From NCBI RefSeq assembly GCF_024721155.1, contig NZ_JAHVAP010000004.1:529474-593473 (forward strand): DNA of 64,000 nucleotides, in the 5' to 3' direction. Numbering within the stretch: position 1 is the first letter of the stretch; the number at the start of each line of letters is the position of its first letter. The position numbers and the translations under genes are program-made. Below, piece after piece: positions 45,274 to 54,230 of this stretch. The notes beneath the pieces are model-generated. The model saw nothing but the letters and a program-made list of their open reading frames with translations. It had not been told where the DNA came from and did not search any database. This DNA is from Mucilaginibacter phenanthrenivorans. GTDB lineage: Bacteria > Bacteroidota > Bacteroidia > Sphingobacteriales > Sphingobacteriaceae.

Positions 45274-46002
45274 TTAATCAGTCAATTGCGATCCGGCAGC
45301 CTCATCAAGCATTACATAAGCTGATGGGAATGTTTGAAAAATAGAAGCCGGAACCAGGTTTGTCACCTTGCCCTGTAAGGCTCGGGCTATTATCTCCGCC
45401 TTATTTTTGCCCGACGCCAATAACATGGGTATTTGCGCCTCCTGCAGGTGTTTCAGTCCGAGGGTTATGCCCTCGGTTAATTGGGTTTGTTGTTTAAAGT
45501 ATTTCTGACCTACTTCAATTGTTACCGGCGCCAAAGGGGAATGATGGGCATAGGAATTAAAATCGACGCCAGGCTCGTTCAGTCCGATGTGGCCGTTCAA
45601 GCCAACACCCACCAGCATAATAGCCAGCGGGCCGTGCGCTTTTATAAAATCATCCATTGCAGTGCATGAAGCATTGAGATCTGTGGCTTTGGCATCAAAA
45701 ACCTTCATCCGGGAAGCTTTTATTTTTGCCGGGGTAAAGAAAGACTCATAAAGAAAATTGGTGCAACTGCCCGCATCGTTTTTATCCATTCCCACCCATT
45801 CATCCAGTCCAACAAAATAGCAATTGCTAAAATCAACCCGTTTTTCTTTAGCATATTGTATCAGCAGTTTATAAATCCCGGCCGGTGTATCGCCGGATGT
45901 TAGGCAAATCAACGAATCTGGCTTTTGCTTTACCTGGTTAACAATCATTTCGGCAGCAGCCCGGCACATTTCGTTATAGCCTGCGTAGGTACGGATTTTC
46001 AT
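45274..46002 (-). CDS. nagB: Glucosamine-6-phosphate deaminase-like protein
   Basis: The 242-residue protein has the NagB signatures: LTSGDTPAGIYKLL near residue 35, YFVGLDEWVGM with the base Asp, and VGVGLNGHIGLNEPG with the active-site His. It converts glucosamine-6-phosphate to fructose-6-phosphate and ammonia, or acts as a 6-phosphogluconolactonase-fold relative. With two GH20 enzymes and a NagX-like protein in the window it fits GlcNAc use. A weak hairpin (AGGGAACTTA/TAAGTCCCT, 45225-45249) follows the stop. Confidence 0.9.
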   Translation of the reverse strand: MKIRTYAGYNEMCRAAAEMIVNQVKQKPDSLICLTSGDTPAGIYKLLIQYAKEKRVDFSNCYFVGLDEWVGMDKNDAGSCTNFLYESFFTPAKIKASRMKVFDAKATDLNASCTAMDDFIKAHGPLAIMLVGVGLNGHIGLNEPGVDFNSYAHHSPLAPVTIEVGQKYFKQQTQLTEGITLGLKHLQEAQIPMLLASGKNKAEIIARALQGKVTNLVPASIFQTFPSAYVMLDEAAGSQLTD

Positions 46003-46162
46003 ATTTAGGGTAGATTTAATTCAAGATTAACGAATAAAATTTAAAGAAGAAATAGGTGACGAGGAATTACTAACCAGGTAAATATTTATTGAAGCCAAAT
46101 AACACCGGCATATTTATCAGTAGAAGCTGTATAATCTATATAGATACTATACAATTTTGCAT

Positions 46163-46193
46163 TAAAAAGCCCCTGACCGATGCGGCAGAGGCT
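46163..46193 (-). terminator. Terminator of the 65-residue membrane protein gene
   Basis: AGCCCCTG (46168-46175) and CAGAGGCT (46186-46193) pair with one wobble and run into a U-run on the minus strand. Confidence 0.8.
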
Positions 46194-46206
46194 GAATTAG
46201 TACTCG

Positions 46207-46404
46207 CTAATTAGCATGACTTTTTAATTTGTCGTGCTGGATCTCTTCTAAAAAGCCGTTCTCGTTAATAGCGTAATTGGCCTCCGTTGTATCGTTATAG
46301 TGTTTTGGGATCTTAATAGCCTTTACCTTCTTTTTATACGGAAAAAATACGGGTAAAATTAGCACTGCAATTAAAGCGCCGATTTCAAATGATTCGATAA
46401 GCAT
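46207..46404 (-). CDS. Small membrane protein of unknown function
   Basis: The 65-residue protein has one N-terminal membrane helix (IGALIAVLILPVFFPY) followed by KKKV and a hydrophilic C-terminal tail (YAINENGFLEEIQHDK). I recognise no family. Coding is supported by its own terminator 14 bases after the stop, the positive-inside Lys cluster and a clean frame. It stands alone between nagB and pstS. Confidence 0.7.
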   Translation of the reverse strand: MLIESFEIGALIAVLILPVFFPYKKKVKAIKIPKHYNDTTEANYAINENGFLEEIQHDKLKSHAN

Positions 46405-46832
46405 ATAAATCTATACTAAGTAAATAAATAGCAAAAGCACCTACAATTGGTTTAAGTTGAGGATATTACCCCGACGTAGAATTTTAGGCGAAGTGCGAAT
46501 TGCTTTATCAAAGCTAAATCAATGCCAAATAATTTCATAGTGTTTCAACACTACTCACAAATTATCAAAAAAGCAGTATTTAGCCCATATTATTTATTTT
46601 TATAGCTAAATATGGCTATCAAATTTATAAGGTTTTGCCGTTTTGATGGTATTTTTTATATTTGATATTTCGTCATTCACCTCACAAAACCTTTGAAATA
46701 TCCAACAATTCTGCGCGAAAAAACTACACACTTCATCCCATACATACATTTTGTAGATTTGTTAACAATAAAATAACACACATAACAACACCAAGCTGGT
46801 GTTTCATTGTTAACCATTAAAATACTTTACTC
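46405..46832. other. Intergenic region upstream of pstS
   Basis: The 428 bases contain no ORF I trust. They hold two plus-strand -7 boxes for pstS: TATATTTG at 46657-46664 with TTTTG 19 bases upstream, and TAGATTTG at 46754-46761. The rest is A/T-rich without strong inverted repeats. Confidence 0.6.
46633..46664 (+). promoter_or_regulatory. Candidate pstS promoter
   Basis: TTTTG (46633-46637), 19 bases, then TATATTTG (46657-46664) matches the Bacteroidota -33/-7 pattern well. Confidence 0.6.
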
Positions 46833-47951
46833 ATGAAATTTTTAAAGATTAGTCAATTGGCGTTTGCAGCTGTGCTGCTGGCCGAGACAGCTTTAGTTAG
46901 CTGCGGTGGAAATAATGCAAAATCGGGGAGCGATACTTCAGCGAAACCGGCTGCTGCTACAGCTTCGACAAGCGATGCAAACACTTTGCTTGGCGCGGGA
47001 AGTACTTTTGTTTACCCGCTTTTTTCAAAACTGTTTGCCGAATATGATAAGGAAACCGGTATTAAGGTAAACTATCAATCAATTGGCTCGGGCGGCGGTA
47101 TTTTACAGCTTACCAATAAAACCATCGACTTCGGTGATTCTGATGCGCCTTTGAATGATGACCAGGCGAAAAAAATGGGAGCCGATGTATTGCACATCCC
47201 GATGTGTGCCGGCGCAGTAGTTATCAGCTATAACCTGCCCGATTTGAAAAGCACCTTAAAACTTGATCCGGATGTTCTGGCTAATATATTTTTAGGCAAG
47301 ATCACTAAATGGGACGATGCGGCAATTGCCAAGATAAACCCGGGTGTTAAACTACCATCTACCGGCATCTTCATTGCTCACCGCAGCGACGGCAGCGGAA
47401 CTACTAATATTTTCACCACCTATCTTTCAAAGGTTAGTACCGACTGGAATACCAAACCAGGAAAGGGTTCTGCCATTAATTGGCCCGTTGGTCTTGGTGG
47501 TAAAGGTAACGAAGGCGTTGCTGGTTTGATCAAACAAACTCCGGGCGCTATCGGTTATATTGAGCTTGCCTATGCCATCCAAAATAAAATGACCTTTGCC
47601 GACCTGAAGAACAAAAGCGGTAACTACATTACCCCGACAGTTGCTTCAACCAGCGCTGCAGGTAATATTACCATTCCTGATGATGCAAAGGTTTCATTAA
47701 GCAATACGGATGCTAAGGATGGTTACCCTATCAGCGGGTTTACCTGGGCCATGATCTACAAAGAACAAAACTACAACGGCCGCACTAAGGACCGTGCCGA
47801 AAAAGTTGTAAAACTATTGTGGTGGAACACTCATAACGGACAGAAATACTGTAATGATTTGAACTATGCACCGCTATCGCCGGCCGCTGTTGCAGTTGCG
47901 GAAAAGATCTTAAAATCAGCAACCTTCGATGGGAAGGCAATTCAGCAATAA
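46833..47951 (+). CDS. pstS: Phosphate ABC transporter substrate-binding protein
   Basis: The 372-residue exported lipoprotein (lipobox LVSC, Cys at about 24, then an Ala/Ser/Thr-rich linker) binds phosphate. PstS marks are GAGSTFVYPLFSKL, YQSIGSGGGILQL, DFGDSDAPL, AHRSDGSGTTNIFTTYLS and KGNEGVAGLIKQTPGAIGYIEL. No pstC, pstA, pstB or phoU gene is nearby, so it is an orphan here. It ends at a strong terminator and has its own promoter. Confidence 0.95.
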   Translation: MKFLKISQLAFAAVLLAETALVSCGGNNAKSGSDTSAKPAAATASTSDANTLLGAGSTFVYPLFSKLFAEYDKETGIKVNYQSIGSGGGILQLTNKTIDFGDSDAPLNDDQAKKMGADVLHIPMCAGAVVISYNLPDLKSTLKLDPDVLANIFLGKITKWDDAAIAKINPGVKLPSTGIFIAHRSDGSGTTNIFTTYLSKVSTDWNTKPGKGSAINWPVGLGGKGNEGVAGLIKQTPGAIGYIELAYAIQNKMTFADLKNKSGNYITPTVASTSAAGNITIPDDAKVSLSNTDAKDGYPISGFTWAMIYKEQNYNGRTKDRAEKVVKLLWWNTHNGQKYCNDLNYAPLSPAAVAVAEKILKSATFDGKAIQQ

Positions 47952-47970
47952 TATTCAATAAAGTAATAAG

Positions 47971-48003
47971 CGCCCTGGCAGATTAGGTTTGCCGGGGCGT
48001 TTT
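47971..48003 (+). terminator. pstS terminator
   Basis: CGCCCTGGCA (47971-47980) and TGCCGGGGCG (47990-47999) form a 10-bp stem with one wobble, followed by a T run. Confidence 0.85.
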
Positions 48004-48069
48004 ATTTTTGGATAAAATTGGACACAAATTGGATAGATCCATTTATTTTAGCCCTCACACACCATCAAC

Positions 48070-48762
48070 ATGACCTTCGCCGAAAAAGTAATCCAATTCA
48101 ACAAGCAGCTCGACTTTACCGGGACCTTACCGCCGGGGATCAATATACTGAATCCCTTCAAGGAAAATCCGCAGGCCAATATTATAATGGAGCAGTTTTA
48201 CAGCAAGTATTATAATGACGATAACAAGCGGCATTTGATAGTAGGTATTAACCCCGGCAGGTTTGGCGGCGGCGTTACGGGCATTCCCTTTACCGATTCC
48301 AAGCGGCTGAAATCGGTATGCCATATCAACTATGAGGGCAAGGAAACGCATGAGCCATCGTCGGTATTTGTTTATGAGGTGATTGAGGCCTTTGGCGGAC
48401 CGGAGGAATTTTACAAACACATTTATATCAACTCCATGTGCCCACTGGGCTTTACCGCCAGTACAAAGGATGGCAAGGAAATAAATTACAATTATTACGA
48501 CAGCAAGGAGCTAACAGCCGCCGTTTATGATTTTATGGTAGAGAATATCCAAAAGCAAATAGACCTCGGCATCTATACCGATACCTGCTTTTGTTTCGGA
48601 ACGGGGAAGAATGAAAAGTTCTTGCGCAAGCTAAATGACGAAAAGGGCTTCTTTAAAAACATCGTGGCGCTGGAGCATCCACGCTTTATTATGCAGTACA
48701 AGGCAAAAACAAAGCAGCAATACATCGATAAATATATTGCTGCCTTTCATGCTGCTATTTGA
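48070..48762 (+). CDS. Uracil-DNA glycosylase superfamily protein (DUF4918/SMUG2-like)
   Basis: The 230-residue cytoplasmic protein carries the glycosylase-fold landmarks of the SMUG2/DUF4918 group: LIVGINPGRFGGGVTGIPFTD (first part G-I-N-P-G), the YINSMCPLGF strand and the C-terminal HPRFIMQY with the leaving-group His. The family is expected to remove uracil or oxidised pyrimidines from DNA. Monocistronic on the plus strand, convergent with the FAH gene. Confidence 0.88.
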   Translation: MTFAEKVIQFNKQLDFTGTLPPGINILNPFKENPQANIIMEQFYSKYYNDDNKRHLIVGINPGRFGGGVTGIPFTDSKRLKSVCHINYEGKETHEPSSVFVYEVIEAFGGPEEFYKHIYINSMCPLGFTASTKDGKEINYNYYDSKELTAAVYDFMVENIQKQIDLGIYTDTCFCFGTGKNEKFLRKLNDEKGFFKNIVALEHPRFIMQYKAKTKQQYIDKYIAAFHAAI

Positions 48763-48768
48763 TGTTAA

Positions 48769-49614
48769 CTAACTGTAGGCAACCAGCGTTTGCTTAGCTT
48801 CACCCAATCCGTCAATACCTAATTCAATCACGTCACCTGCCTTCAAATAGATTGGCGGTTTCATGCCCAGGCCTACACCTGCTGGTGTGCCTGTCGAGAT
48901 AATATCCCCTGGTAGCAAAGTCATGAACTGACTGGTATAGGAGACCAAATGCGGGATGTTAAATATAAAGTTCGAGGTATTGCCATCCTGCATTGTTTGC
49001 CCATTCACCTTTAACCAAAGGCGCAGGCTGTGCGGATCGGCAATTTCATCCTTTGTAGCAAAGAATGGGCCTATCGGCGCAAACGTGTCGCAGCCCTTCC
49101 CCTTGTCCCAGGTACCGCCACGCTCAATCTGGAACTCGCGTTCAGATACGTCGTTATGCAGCACATACCCGGCAACATAATCCATCGCGTCAGCTTCTTC
49201 CACATAGCTTGCCTTTTTGCCAATCACTATTGCCAGCTCAACCTCCCAATCTGTTTTTACAGAATTTTTCGGGATCACGATATTATCAAACGGACCAACA
49301 ATAGCCGTGGTCGATTTCATAAAGATTACCGGCTCGGTTGGCGGGGTTGCGTCGGTTTCTCTTGCATGGTCGATGTAATTCAACCCTATACAAACAATTT
49401 TTGACGGTCTTGCCAGCGGACTACCCAAACGCACATCTTCCGTAATTTCAGGTAAAAGGCTATCCTCCAAAAAATAGCTCAAACGCGTCAGGCCATCATT
49501 CTCAAAAAATGCTTCGCCATAATCCTCGCCAAATGCAGAGGTGTCGTATTTTTTATCGTTGATGATCACACCGGTCTTTTCCTTGCCGGCTTCACCGAAT
49601 CGTATTAGTTTCAT
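48769..49614 (-). CDS. Fumarylacetoacetate hydrolase-family protein
   Basis: The 281-residue enzyme shows the FAH C-terminal domain: IGLNYIDHARET, the metal-binding Glu in DWEVELAIVIGKKA, the ERGGTWDKGKGCDTFAPIGP segment and GDIISTGTPAGVG. In the fucose cluster it is likely the 2,4-diketo-3-deoxy-L-fuconate hydrolase that yields pyruvate and lactate. Other diketo-acid substrates cannot be excluded. A heptad-repeat element lies directly upstream. Confidence 0.9.
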   Translation of the reverse strand: MKLIRFGEAGKEKTGVIINDKKYDTSAFGEDYGEAFFENDGLTRLSYFLEDSLLPEITEDVRLGSPLARPSKIVCIGLNYIDHARETDATPPTEPVIFMKSTTAIVGPFDNIVIPKNSVKTDWEVELAIVIGKKASYVEEADAMDYVAGYVLHNDVSEREFQIERGGTWDKGKGCDTFAPIGPFFATKDEIADPHSLRLWLKVNGQTMQDGNTSNFIFNIPHLVSYTSQFMTLLPGDIISTGTPAGVGLGMKPPIYLKAGDVIELGIDGLGEAKQTLVAYS

Positions 49615-49624
49615 ATTTTTTTAT

Positions 49625-49719
49625 TTCGGAATTCGGATGTTCGAATTCGGATTTATTCTTTTGATCTGCTGCTTTAGATAATTTCAATTCCGAAATCGAA
49701 ATTCCGAAATCCGATATTC
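49625..49719. repeat. Two-armed heptad-repeat element, locus 4
   Basis: The left arm is TTCGGAA TTCGGAT and two more (49625-49652). The right arm is CAATTCC GAAATCG and three more (49685-49719), the reverse complement of the same phrase. It spans the gap between the SDR stop and FAH start. Confidence 0.85.
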
Positions 49720-49722
49720 TCG

Positions 49723-50487
49723 TTAGTTGTTTAGGGTGATAAAACCACCGTCGATAGGATAATCCGTACCTGTTATAAAGCCGGCCTCGTCAGAGCATAA
49801 ATACAATGCTAATGCAGCAACTTCTTCAGGCTGCCCCATCCTGCCTATAGGTTGTGATTTGGACAGTTTTTCAAAGATCTCGGCCTCTTGTCCCGCATAA
49901 TTTTTGGCAATGAAGCCATCCACAAACGGCGTATGCACCCTCGCCGGCGAAATACTGTTACAGCGGATGTTATCCGCTATGTAATCCCGTGCAACCGATA
50001 ATGTCATGGCATGGATGGCGCCCTTACTGGTAGAATATGCAAAGCGGTCGACTATGCCTACGTGCGCAGCAATAGAAGCTGTATTTAATATCACGCCGCC
50101 TTTATTTGTCTTCATTACAGGCAGGGCTGCAAAAAGGCAGTTGTAAACTCCCTTAACGTTTACATTGTACACCCTGTCAAAATCAGCCTCGCTGGTGGTA
50201 TCTGCCTTGCCGATGTGGGCAATACCTGCATTGTTTATCAGGATATCAATCTTTCCTATCGACCCAAAAACATCCAAAACCTGCTGTTGATTGCTTACAT
50301 CGCATTTATGAACATCGGCTTGTCCGCCTGCCGATTTGATTTCTGTCACCGTATCATTGGCGGCGTCTTCGTTCAGTTCGATGATGTGTACGATGGCACC
50401 CTGCTTCGCAAACAGGATGGACATGGCTTTGCCAATACCGCTACCGCCGCCGGTTATTATTACTTGTTTGTTGGTTAGTTTAAACAT
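49723..50487 (-). CDS. SDR-family dehydrogenase, likely fucose pathway
   Basis: From ATG 50487 (MFKLTNKQVIITGGGSGIGKAM) the protein has 254 residues. It has the NAD motif TGGGSGIG, NNAG in DILINNAGIA and the catalytic Ser and Tyr-x-x-x-Lys in NTASIAAHVGIVDRFAYSTSKG. The C-terminal YPIDGG is typical. In this cluster it may oxidise L-fucose to the lactone or 2-keto-3-deoxy-L-fuconate to the 2,4-diketo acid. The latter would complement the FAH hydrolase next door. A frame extension to 50532 is repeat-derived and unlikely. Confidence 0.92.
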   Translation of the reverse strand: MFKLTNKQVIITGGGSGIGKAMSILFAKQGAIVHIIELNEDAANDTVTEIKSAGGQADVHKCDVSNQQQVLDVFGSIGKIDILINNAGIAHIGKADTTSEADFDRVYNVNVKGVYNCLFAALPVMKTNKGGVILNTASIAAHVGIVDRFAYSTSKGAIHAMTLSVARDYIADNIRCNSISPARVHTPFVDGFIAKNYAGQEAEIFEKLSKSQPIGRMGQPEEVAALALYLCSDEAGFITGTDYPIDGGFITLNN

Positions 50488-50524
50488 AGGTGTCTGTTGT
50501 ATTTTGTCATTCTGAGCTAAATCG

Positions 50525-50631
50525 GGTGTCATCCTGAGGCACTCGAAGGATGAGCGCAGTGGCCTTTTCGCGTGCTAAGCATGATGCTGAGGCCTTTGCC
50601 CGCATGCTTCGAGTGCCTCAGCATGACATCC
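50525..50631. repeat. Interspersed palindromic repeat family B
   Basis: Bounded by GGTGTCATCCTGAGGC and GCCTCAGCATGACA, with inner ACTCGAAG/CTTCGAGT complement. Same family as at 39344-39450 and 62351-62470. Confidence 0.8.
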
Positions 50632-50649
50632 TTTTTCTTAACTGGAATC

Positions 50650-52311
50650 TTACAATGATATCCCCCTCTTCCACGGAATCCAGTCATCTTGCCCCAATCT
50701 TACCGATGCAGGTTCCGCTTCGCCGCTGGCAACCTTGATCACATAATCCAATATGCGCTCACCGGTTTGCTGAATGGTTTCTTCGCCTTCTATAATTGTT
50801 CCGCAATTTATGTCGATGATGTCCGGCATTTTAGTTGCCAGGATTGTGTTTGTGGAGAGCTTGATAACCGGAGTAACCGGGTTACCTGTTGGCGTACCAA
50901 GGCCGGTAGTAAACAACACAATATTCGCGCCTGCCGCTACTTCTGCGGTGGTGCTTTCTACGTCGCTGCCGGGGGTACACAATAAATTCAGACCTGGTTT
51001 TGATACTTTGGCCGGGTAATCCAGTACATCCGCAACCGGGGATGTTCCGCCTTTTTTGGCTGCACCAGCCGATTTTATCGCATCCGTAATCAATCCATCC
51101 CGAATATTGCCCGGCGACGGGTTAGCATAAAAGCCTGAACCGTCAGCTTCCGCGCGTTGGTTATAGTTGGTCATCAGCTGCATAAAGTAGTTGGCCTTGT
51201 CCTCATCAACACAGCGGTCGCTTAGTTCCTGTTCCACACCGCAAAGCTCCGGGAACTCGGATAAGATCACCGAGCCGCCCATGGTTACCAGCAGATCGCT
51301 CACATAACCCAATGCCGGGTTTGCCGAGATCCCCGAAAAACCATCCGACCCGCCGCATTCCAGTCCGATACATAATTTTGATAATGGAGCAGGCTTACGT
51401 TCTGTTTGGTTAGCCTGCATCAAACCGGCAAAGGTTTGTTTCACAGCTTGTTTCAGCAGATCGCTTTCCGTACCTATCTTTTGCTGCTCCAGGATCACCA
51501 GTGGCTTGCTGAAGTTGGCATCGCGTACCTTTATTTCCTGCTGCAAAATACTTACCTGCGCATTCTGACAGCCGAGGCTTAATATAGTTGCACCTGCCAC
51601 ATTGGGATGGGTAACATACCCTGCTATCAAACCACATAAAGTTTGGGCATCGCTGCGGTTACAGCCGCAACCCATTTCGTGGGTAAGGAATTTTATGCCA
51701 TCTATATTTTTAAAGAATTTCTTTGAATTTGCCTTATCTGCCGAGTCCTCTATATCTGCATTCAGGATCTCCTGAACAGATTTCCCTGCCTGGTAAAGAC
51801 CCATCAACTGTTCAACGTCGCCGTCATAGCTTTTGGCTTTCTTGTAGCCTAGCTTATCCACCAAAGCCTCCTTCAACACATCAACATTACGGTTTTCGCA
51901 GAACACCATCGGCACAACAATCCAGTAGTTGCCGGTGCCTACCGAACCATCCGCACGGTGGTAACCGTTAAAAGTTTTGCCGGTGTATTTGCCGGGATCA
52001 GGCTGGTGCCAGTCCAGCTTGCGTTTGCCAAGGTGGAACTCACCGGAGGCATGATGCACCGTTTGGGTGCTGATCGGCCCGCCTTGCGGGATGGCTACCG
52101 TTGCCTTGCCCACCAGTACGCCGTACATAAAAATCTCATCGTCGGGCTGCAGCGGGTTAATGCTGAACTTGTGCTTGGCATCAATCTTTTCGGTAAGCTT
52201 AAAGGTTTGGCCCTCGAAGTTTACTTCCGTGCCTTGTGCCAGGTTTTGCAGCGCCACCAATACGTTGTCCTTTGGGTGGATGCGGATATAACTGTGTTTT
52301 TCTATCGACAT
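50650..52311 (-). CDS. UxaA-family (altronate/galactarate-type) dehydratase
   Basis: The 553-residue protein has an N-terminal SAF-like domain (IRIHPKDNVLVALQNLAQGTEV) and the C-terminal UxaA-type dehydratase domain. That domain has THEMGCGCNRSDAQTL, LGLECGGSDGFSGISANPALG and LLCTPGSDVESTTAEVAAGANIVLFTTGLG, in which the Cys and Ser residues likely serve the iron centre. The family dehydrates sugar acids. Its place beside alpha-L-fucosidase suggests L-fuconate as substrate, replacing the enolase-superfamily fuconate dehydratase. That is inferred. Confidence 0.9.
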   Translation of the reverse strand: MSIEKHSYIRIHPKDNVLVALQNLAQGTEVNFEGQTFKLTEKIDAKHKFSINPLQPDDEIFMYGVLVGKATVAIPQGGPISTQTVHHASGEFHLGKRKLDWHQPDPGKYTGKTFNGYHRADGSVGTGNYWIVVPMVFCENRNVDVLKEALVDKLGYKKAKSYDGDVEQLMGLYQAGKSVQEILNADIEDSADKANSKKFFKNIDGIKFLTHEMGCGCNRSDAQTLCGLIAGYVTHPNVAGATILSLGCQNAQVSILQQEIKVRDANFSKPLVILEQQKIGTESDLLKQAVKQTFAGLMQANQTERKPAPLSKLCIGLECGGSDGFSGISANPALGYVSDLLVTMGGSVILSEFPELCGVEQELSDRCVDEDKANYFMQLMTNYNQRAEADGSGFYANPSPGNIRDGLITDAIKSAGAAKKGGTSPVADVLDYPAKVSKPGLNLLCTPGSDVESTTAEVAAGANIVLFTTGLGTPTGNPVTPVIKLSTNTILATKMPDIIDINCGTIIEGEETIQQTGERILDYVIKVASGEAEPASVRLGQDDWIPWKRGISL

Positions 52312-52326
52312 TATTACAAAATTGGG

Positions 52327-53691
52327 TTATTGCAGCGTTAGCTCAACAACCGGGATCTCGAAATTGGGTTTTTTAGTTGGAACGGTCAACACCAGGTCGT
52401 CCGGGTTGGTGGCCGATGGCTTGTACAAAAGTTCCGACGCATCATTTAAGAACGCTGCGTACTTAATTTTATTAGCATAACCCGGCAAAGTTATGGTGCC
52501 TCCCGCCGGGTAATCGTACAAATGTACATACAACCGTTTGGTTTTGGCGTTATAAGTTAGCTTATCATTTTCGGGGATCTTAAAGGTATCCGGCGCGTAA
52601 GTGCAGTTATAGATAGAACGGTCATTAGCGTGCATCCAGGTTGCCAGGCTATCCAATGCGCGGGTTGCGCGATAGTCGAACTCGCCGCGGGCGGTTGGGC
52701 CTACGTTAAGGATCAGGTTACCACCGTTGCTTACCGAGGTGATCAGCAGATCAAGCAGCTGGCGGTTGGTTTTCCAGGTATTTTCGTCCCGGTAATAGCC
52801 CCATGATCCGCTAAACGTTTGGCAGGTTTCCCATGTTCTGCCGCGGTATTTGGCCAGTTCGGCGGTGCTTACCTGCTCGGGGGTTTCAAAGTCCGCCCCG
52901 TCTTTATACTCATTCAGGTCCAGCCTGTTATTTATTATGATACCGGGCTGTAATTTTCTTGCCAGCTTCAATAGCTCTACCGATCCCCAATCCTTAGCGC
53001 CCTTTCCGCGCCCGCGCCGCTGTCCCTTCTTATCCCACGACCAATCCAGCCACAACACATCAATTTTACCATAATTGGTTAACAATTCGGTAAGCTGGTT
53101 GCGCATGTACTGCCTGTATTTAGCCATATCGCGCCCTTTATTTAAACGATCATAATTCGCCTGGCTCGTATCCACCTGTACCAGCGGATGCGCGTCGTCC
53201 ATTGTATAATCCGGGTGGTGCCAGTCAAGCAATGAGTAATAAAACCCAACCTTTAAGCCCTGTGCCCTTACAGCATTTACATATTCGCGCACCAGGTCGC
53301 GTTTTGCACCGGTATTGGTTGATTTATAGTCGGTATATTTTGAGTCGAACAAACAAAAGCCTTCATGGTGCTTGGTTGTCATCACCATATATTTCATCCC
53401 GGCAGCTTTAGCGGCTTTAGCCCATTTTGTTGGGTCGAAATAATCAGGGTTAAACTGGTCGAAATATTTCTGATACTGTTCATTGGTCAGGTGCTCATTG
53501 TGTTTTACCCACTCGTGCCTTGCAGCACCCGAGTAAAGGCCGAAGTGGATGAACATGCCAAAGTGGCTATCCGCCCACCACTGCATTCTCTGCTTTTTCT
53601 GCGCGTCGGTTTCCTGGCCGATCATTTTCTGGGCAAACGTTGCATGGCTGAGTATCAGCAGCAGCAACAGGAACGGTAGTTTTTTTAGCAT
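52327..53691 (-). CDS. GH29 alpha-L-fucosidase
   Basis: The 454-residue exported enzyme (signal ending ATFAQ) has the GH29 landmarks: HFGMFIHFGLYSGAARHEW, KYMVMTTKHHEGFCLFDS and the nucleophile Asp in KIDVLWLDWSWDK. GGNLILNVGPTARGEF follows, and a short C-terminal beta domain ends the protein. It releases alpha-L-fucose from glycans in the periplasm or at the surface. It lies 15 bases upstream of the dehydratase gene, supporting the fucose interpretation of the cluster. Confidence 0.95.
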   Translation of the reverse strand: MLKKLPFLLLLLILSHATFAQKMIGQETDAQKKQRMQWWADSHFGMFIHFGLYSGAARHEWVKHNEHLTNEQYQKYFDQFNPDYFDPTKWAKAAKAAGMKYMVMTTKHHEGFCLFDSKYTDYKSTNTGAKRDLVREYVNAVRAQGLKVGFYYSLLDWHHPDYTMDDAHPLVQVDTSQANYDRLNKGRDMAKYRQYMRNQLTELLTNYGKIDVLWLDWSWDKKGQRRGRGKGAKDWGSVELLKLARKLQPGIIINNRLDLNEYKDGADFETPEQVSTAELAKYRGRTWETCQTFSGSWGYYRDENTWKTNRQLLDLLITSVSNGGNLILNVGPTARGEFDYRATRALDSLATWMHANDRSIYNCTYAPDTFKIPENDKLTYNAKTKRLYVHLYDYPAGGTITLPGYANKIKYAAFLNDASELLYKPSATNPDDLVLTVPTKKPNFEIPVVELTLQ

Positions 53692-53730
53692 GGTAGATTT
53701 ATTTATTGGTTAGTATAAAGCTATAAAACA

Positions 53731-53844
53731 TTGTCATTGCGAGGAGCAGAGCGACGAAGCAACCTCGTAGTCGTGCACTAGCGCCCGTGCATTAACGAAA
53801 ACGCATTGGCGACGAGGTTGCCACGCTATCGCTCGCAATGACAA
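53731..53844. repeat. Interspersed repeat family A, divergent copy
   Basis: The 114-bp element is bounded by TTGTCATTGCGAG and CTCGCAATGACAA with an inner GCAACCTCGTAGTCG/CGACGAGGTTGC complement. Located between the mutarotase and fucosidase genes. Confidence 0.75.
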
Positions 53845-53868
53845 AGTTTGTTATTTATTTGTTTTTTC

Positions 53869-53900
53869 TATTCTCCACTCACTATTCATCACTCTCCCCC
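53869..53900. repeat. One-armed heptad array before the mutarotase stop
   Basis: Four 7-mers (TATTCTC CACTCAC and two more) end at the stop codon of the mutarotase gene, in the right-arm position of the two-armed elements. The left arm is absent; a family A repeat lies there instead. Confidence 0.55.
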
Positions 53901-54230
53901 CTACAACTCAAAAATTCGCTTCATCATCACCCACTTCTCCCCCTTCAGGGTATTTTTCATGGGCTGCTGGTATTTCCACATCAGGTTTTCCCACTCCTGT
54001 ACTTTGGGGTTGGCAGCATCCGCCTGGCCCTTGGCATCAAAGCTAAAGGTATCATCAACCTCCATGATCATGAACAGGCGGTTATCAAAACGGTAGATCT
54101 CCATCCCCGTAATACCCGAATCTACGATACTTTTCCTGATCTCGGGCCATATCGCCTCATGATGTTGCTCATACTCCGCTATCAAAGCCGGATCGTCCTT
54201 TAAATCGAGGGTTAAACAGTACCTGGGCAT
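53901..54230 (-). CDS. L-rhamnose/L-fucose mutarotase family protein
   Basis: The 109-residue protein matches the RhaM family: RYCLTLDLKDDPALIAEYEQHHEAIWPEIRKSI with the conserved His, then GITGMEIYRFDNRLFMIMEV and the WENLMWKYQQPM Trp pair. It interconverts the anomers of 6-deoxy-hexoses. In the fucose cluster its substrate is probably L-fucose. First gene of the cluster in transcription order. Confidence 0.93.
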   Translation of the reverse strand: MPRYCLTLDLKDDPALIAEYEQHHEAIWPEIRKSIVDSGITGMEIYRFDNRLFMIMEVDDTFSFDAKGQADAANPKVQEWENLMWKYQQPMKNTLKGEKWVMMKRIFEL

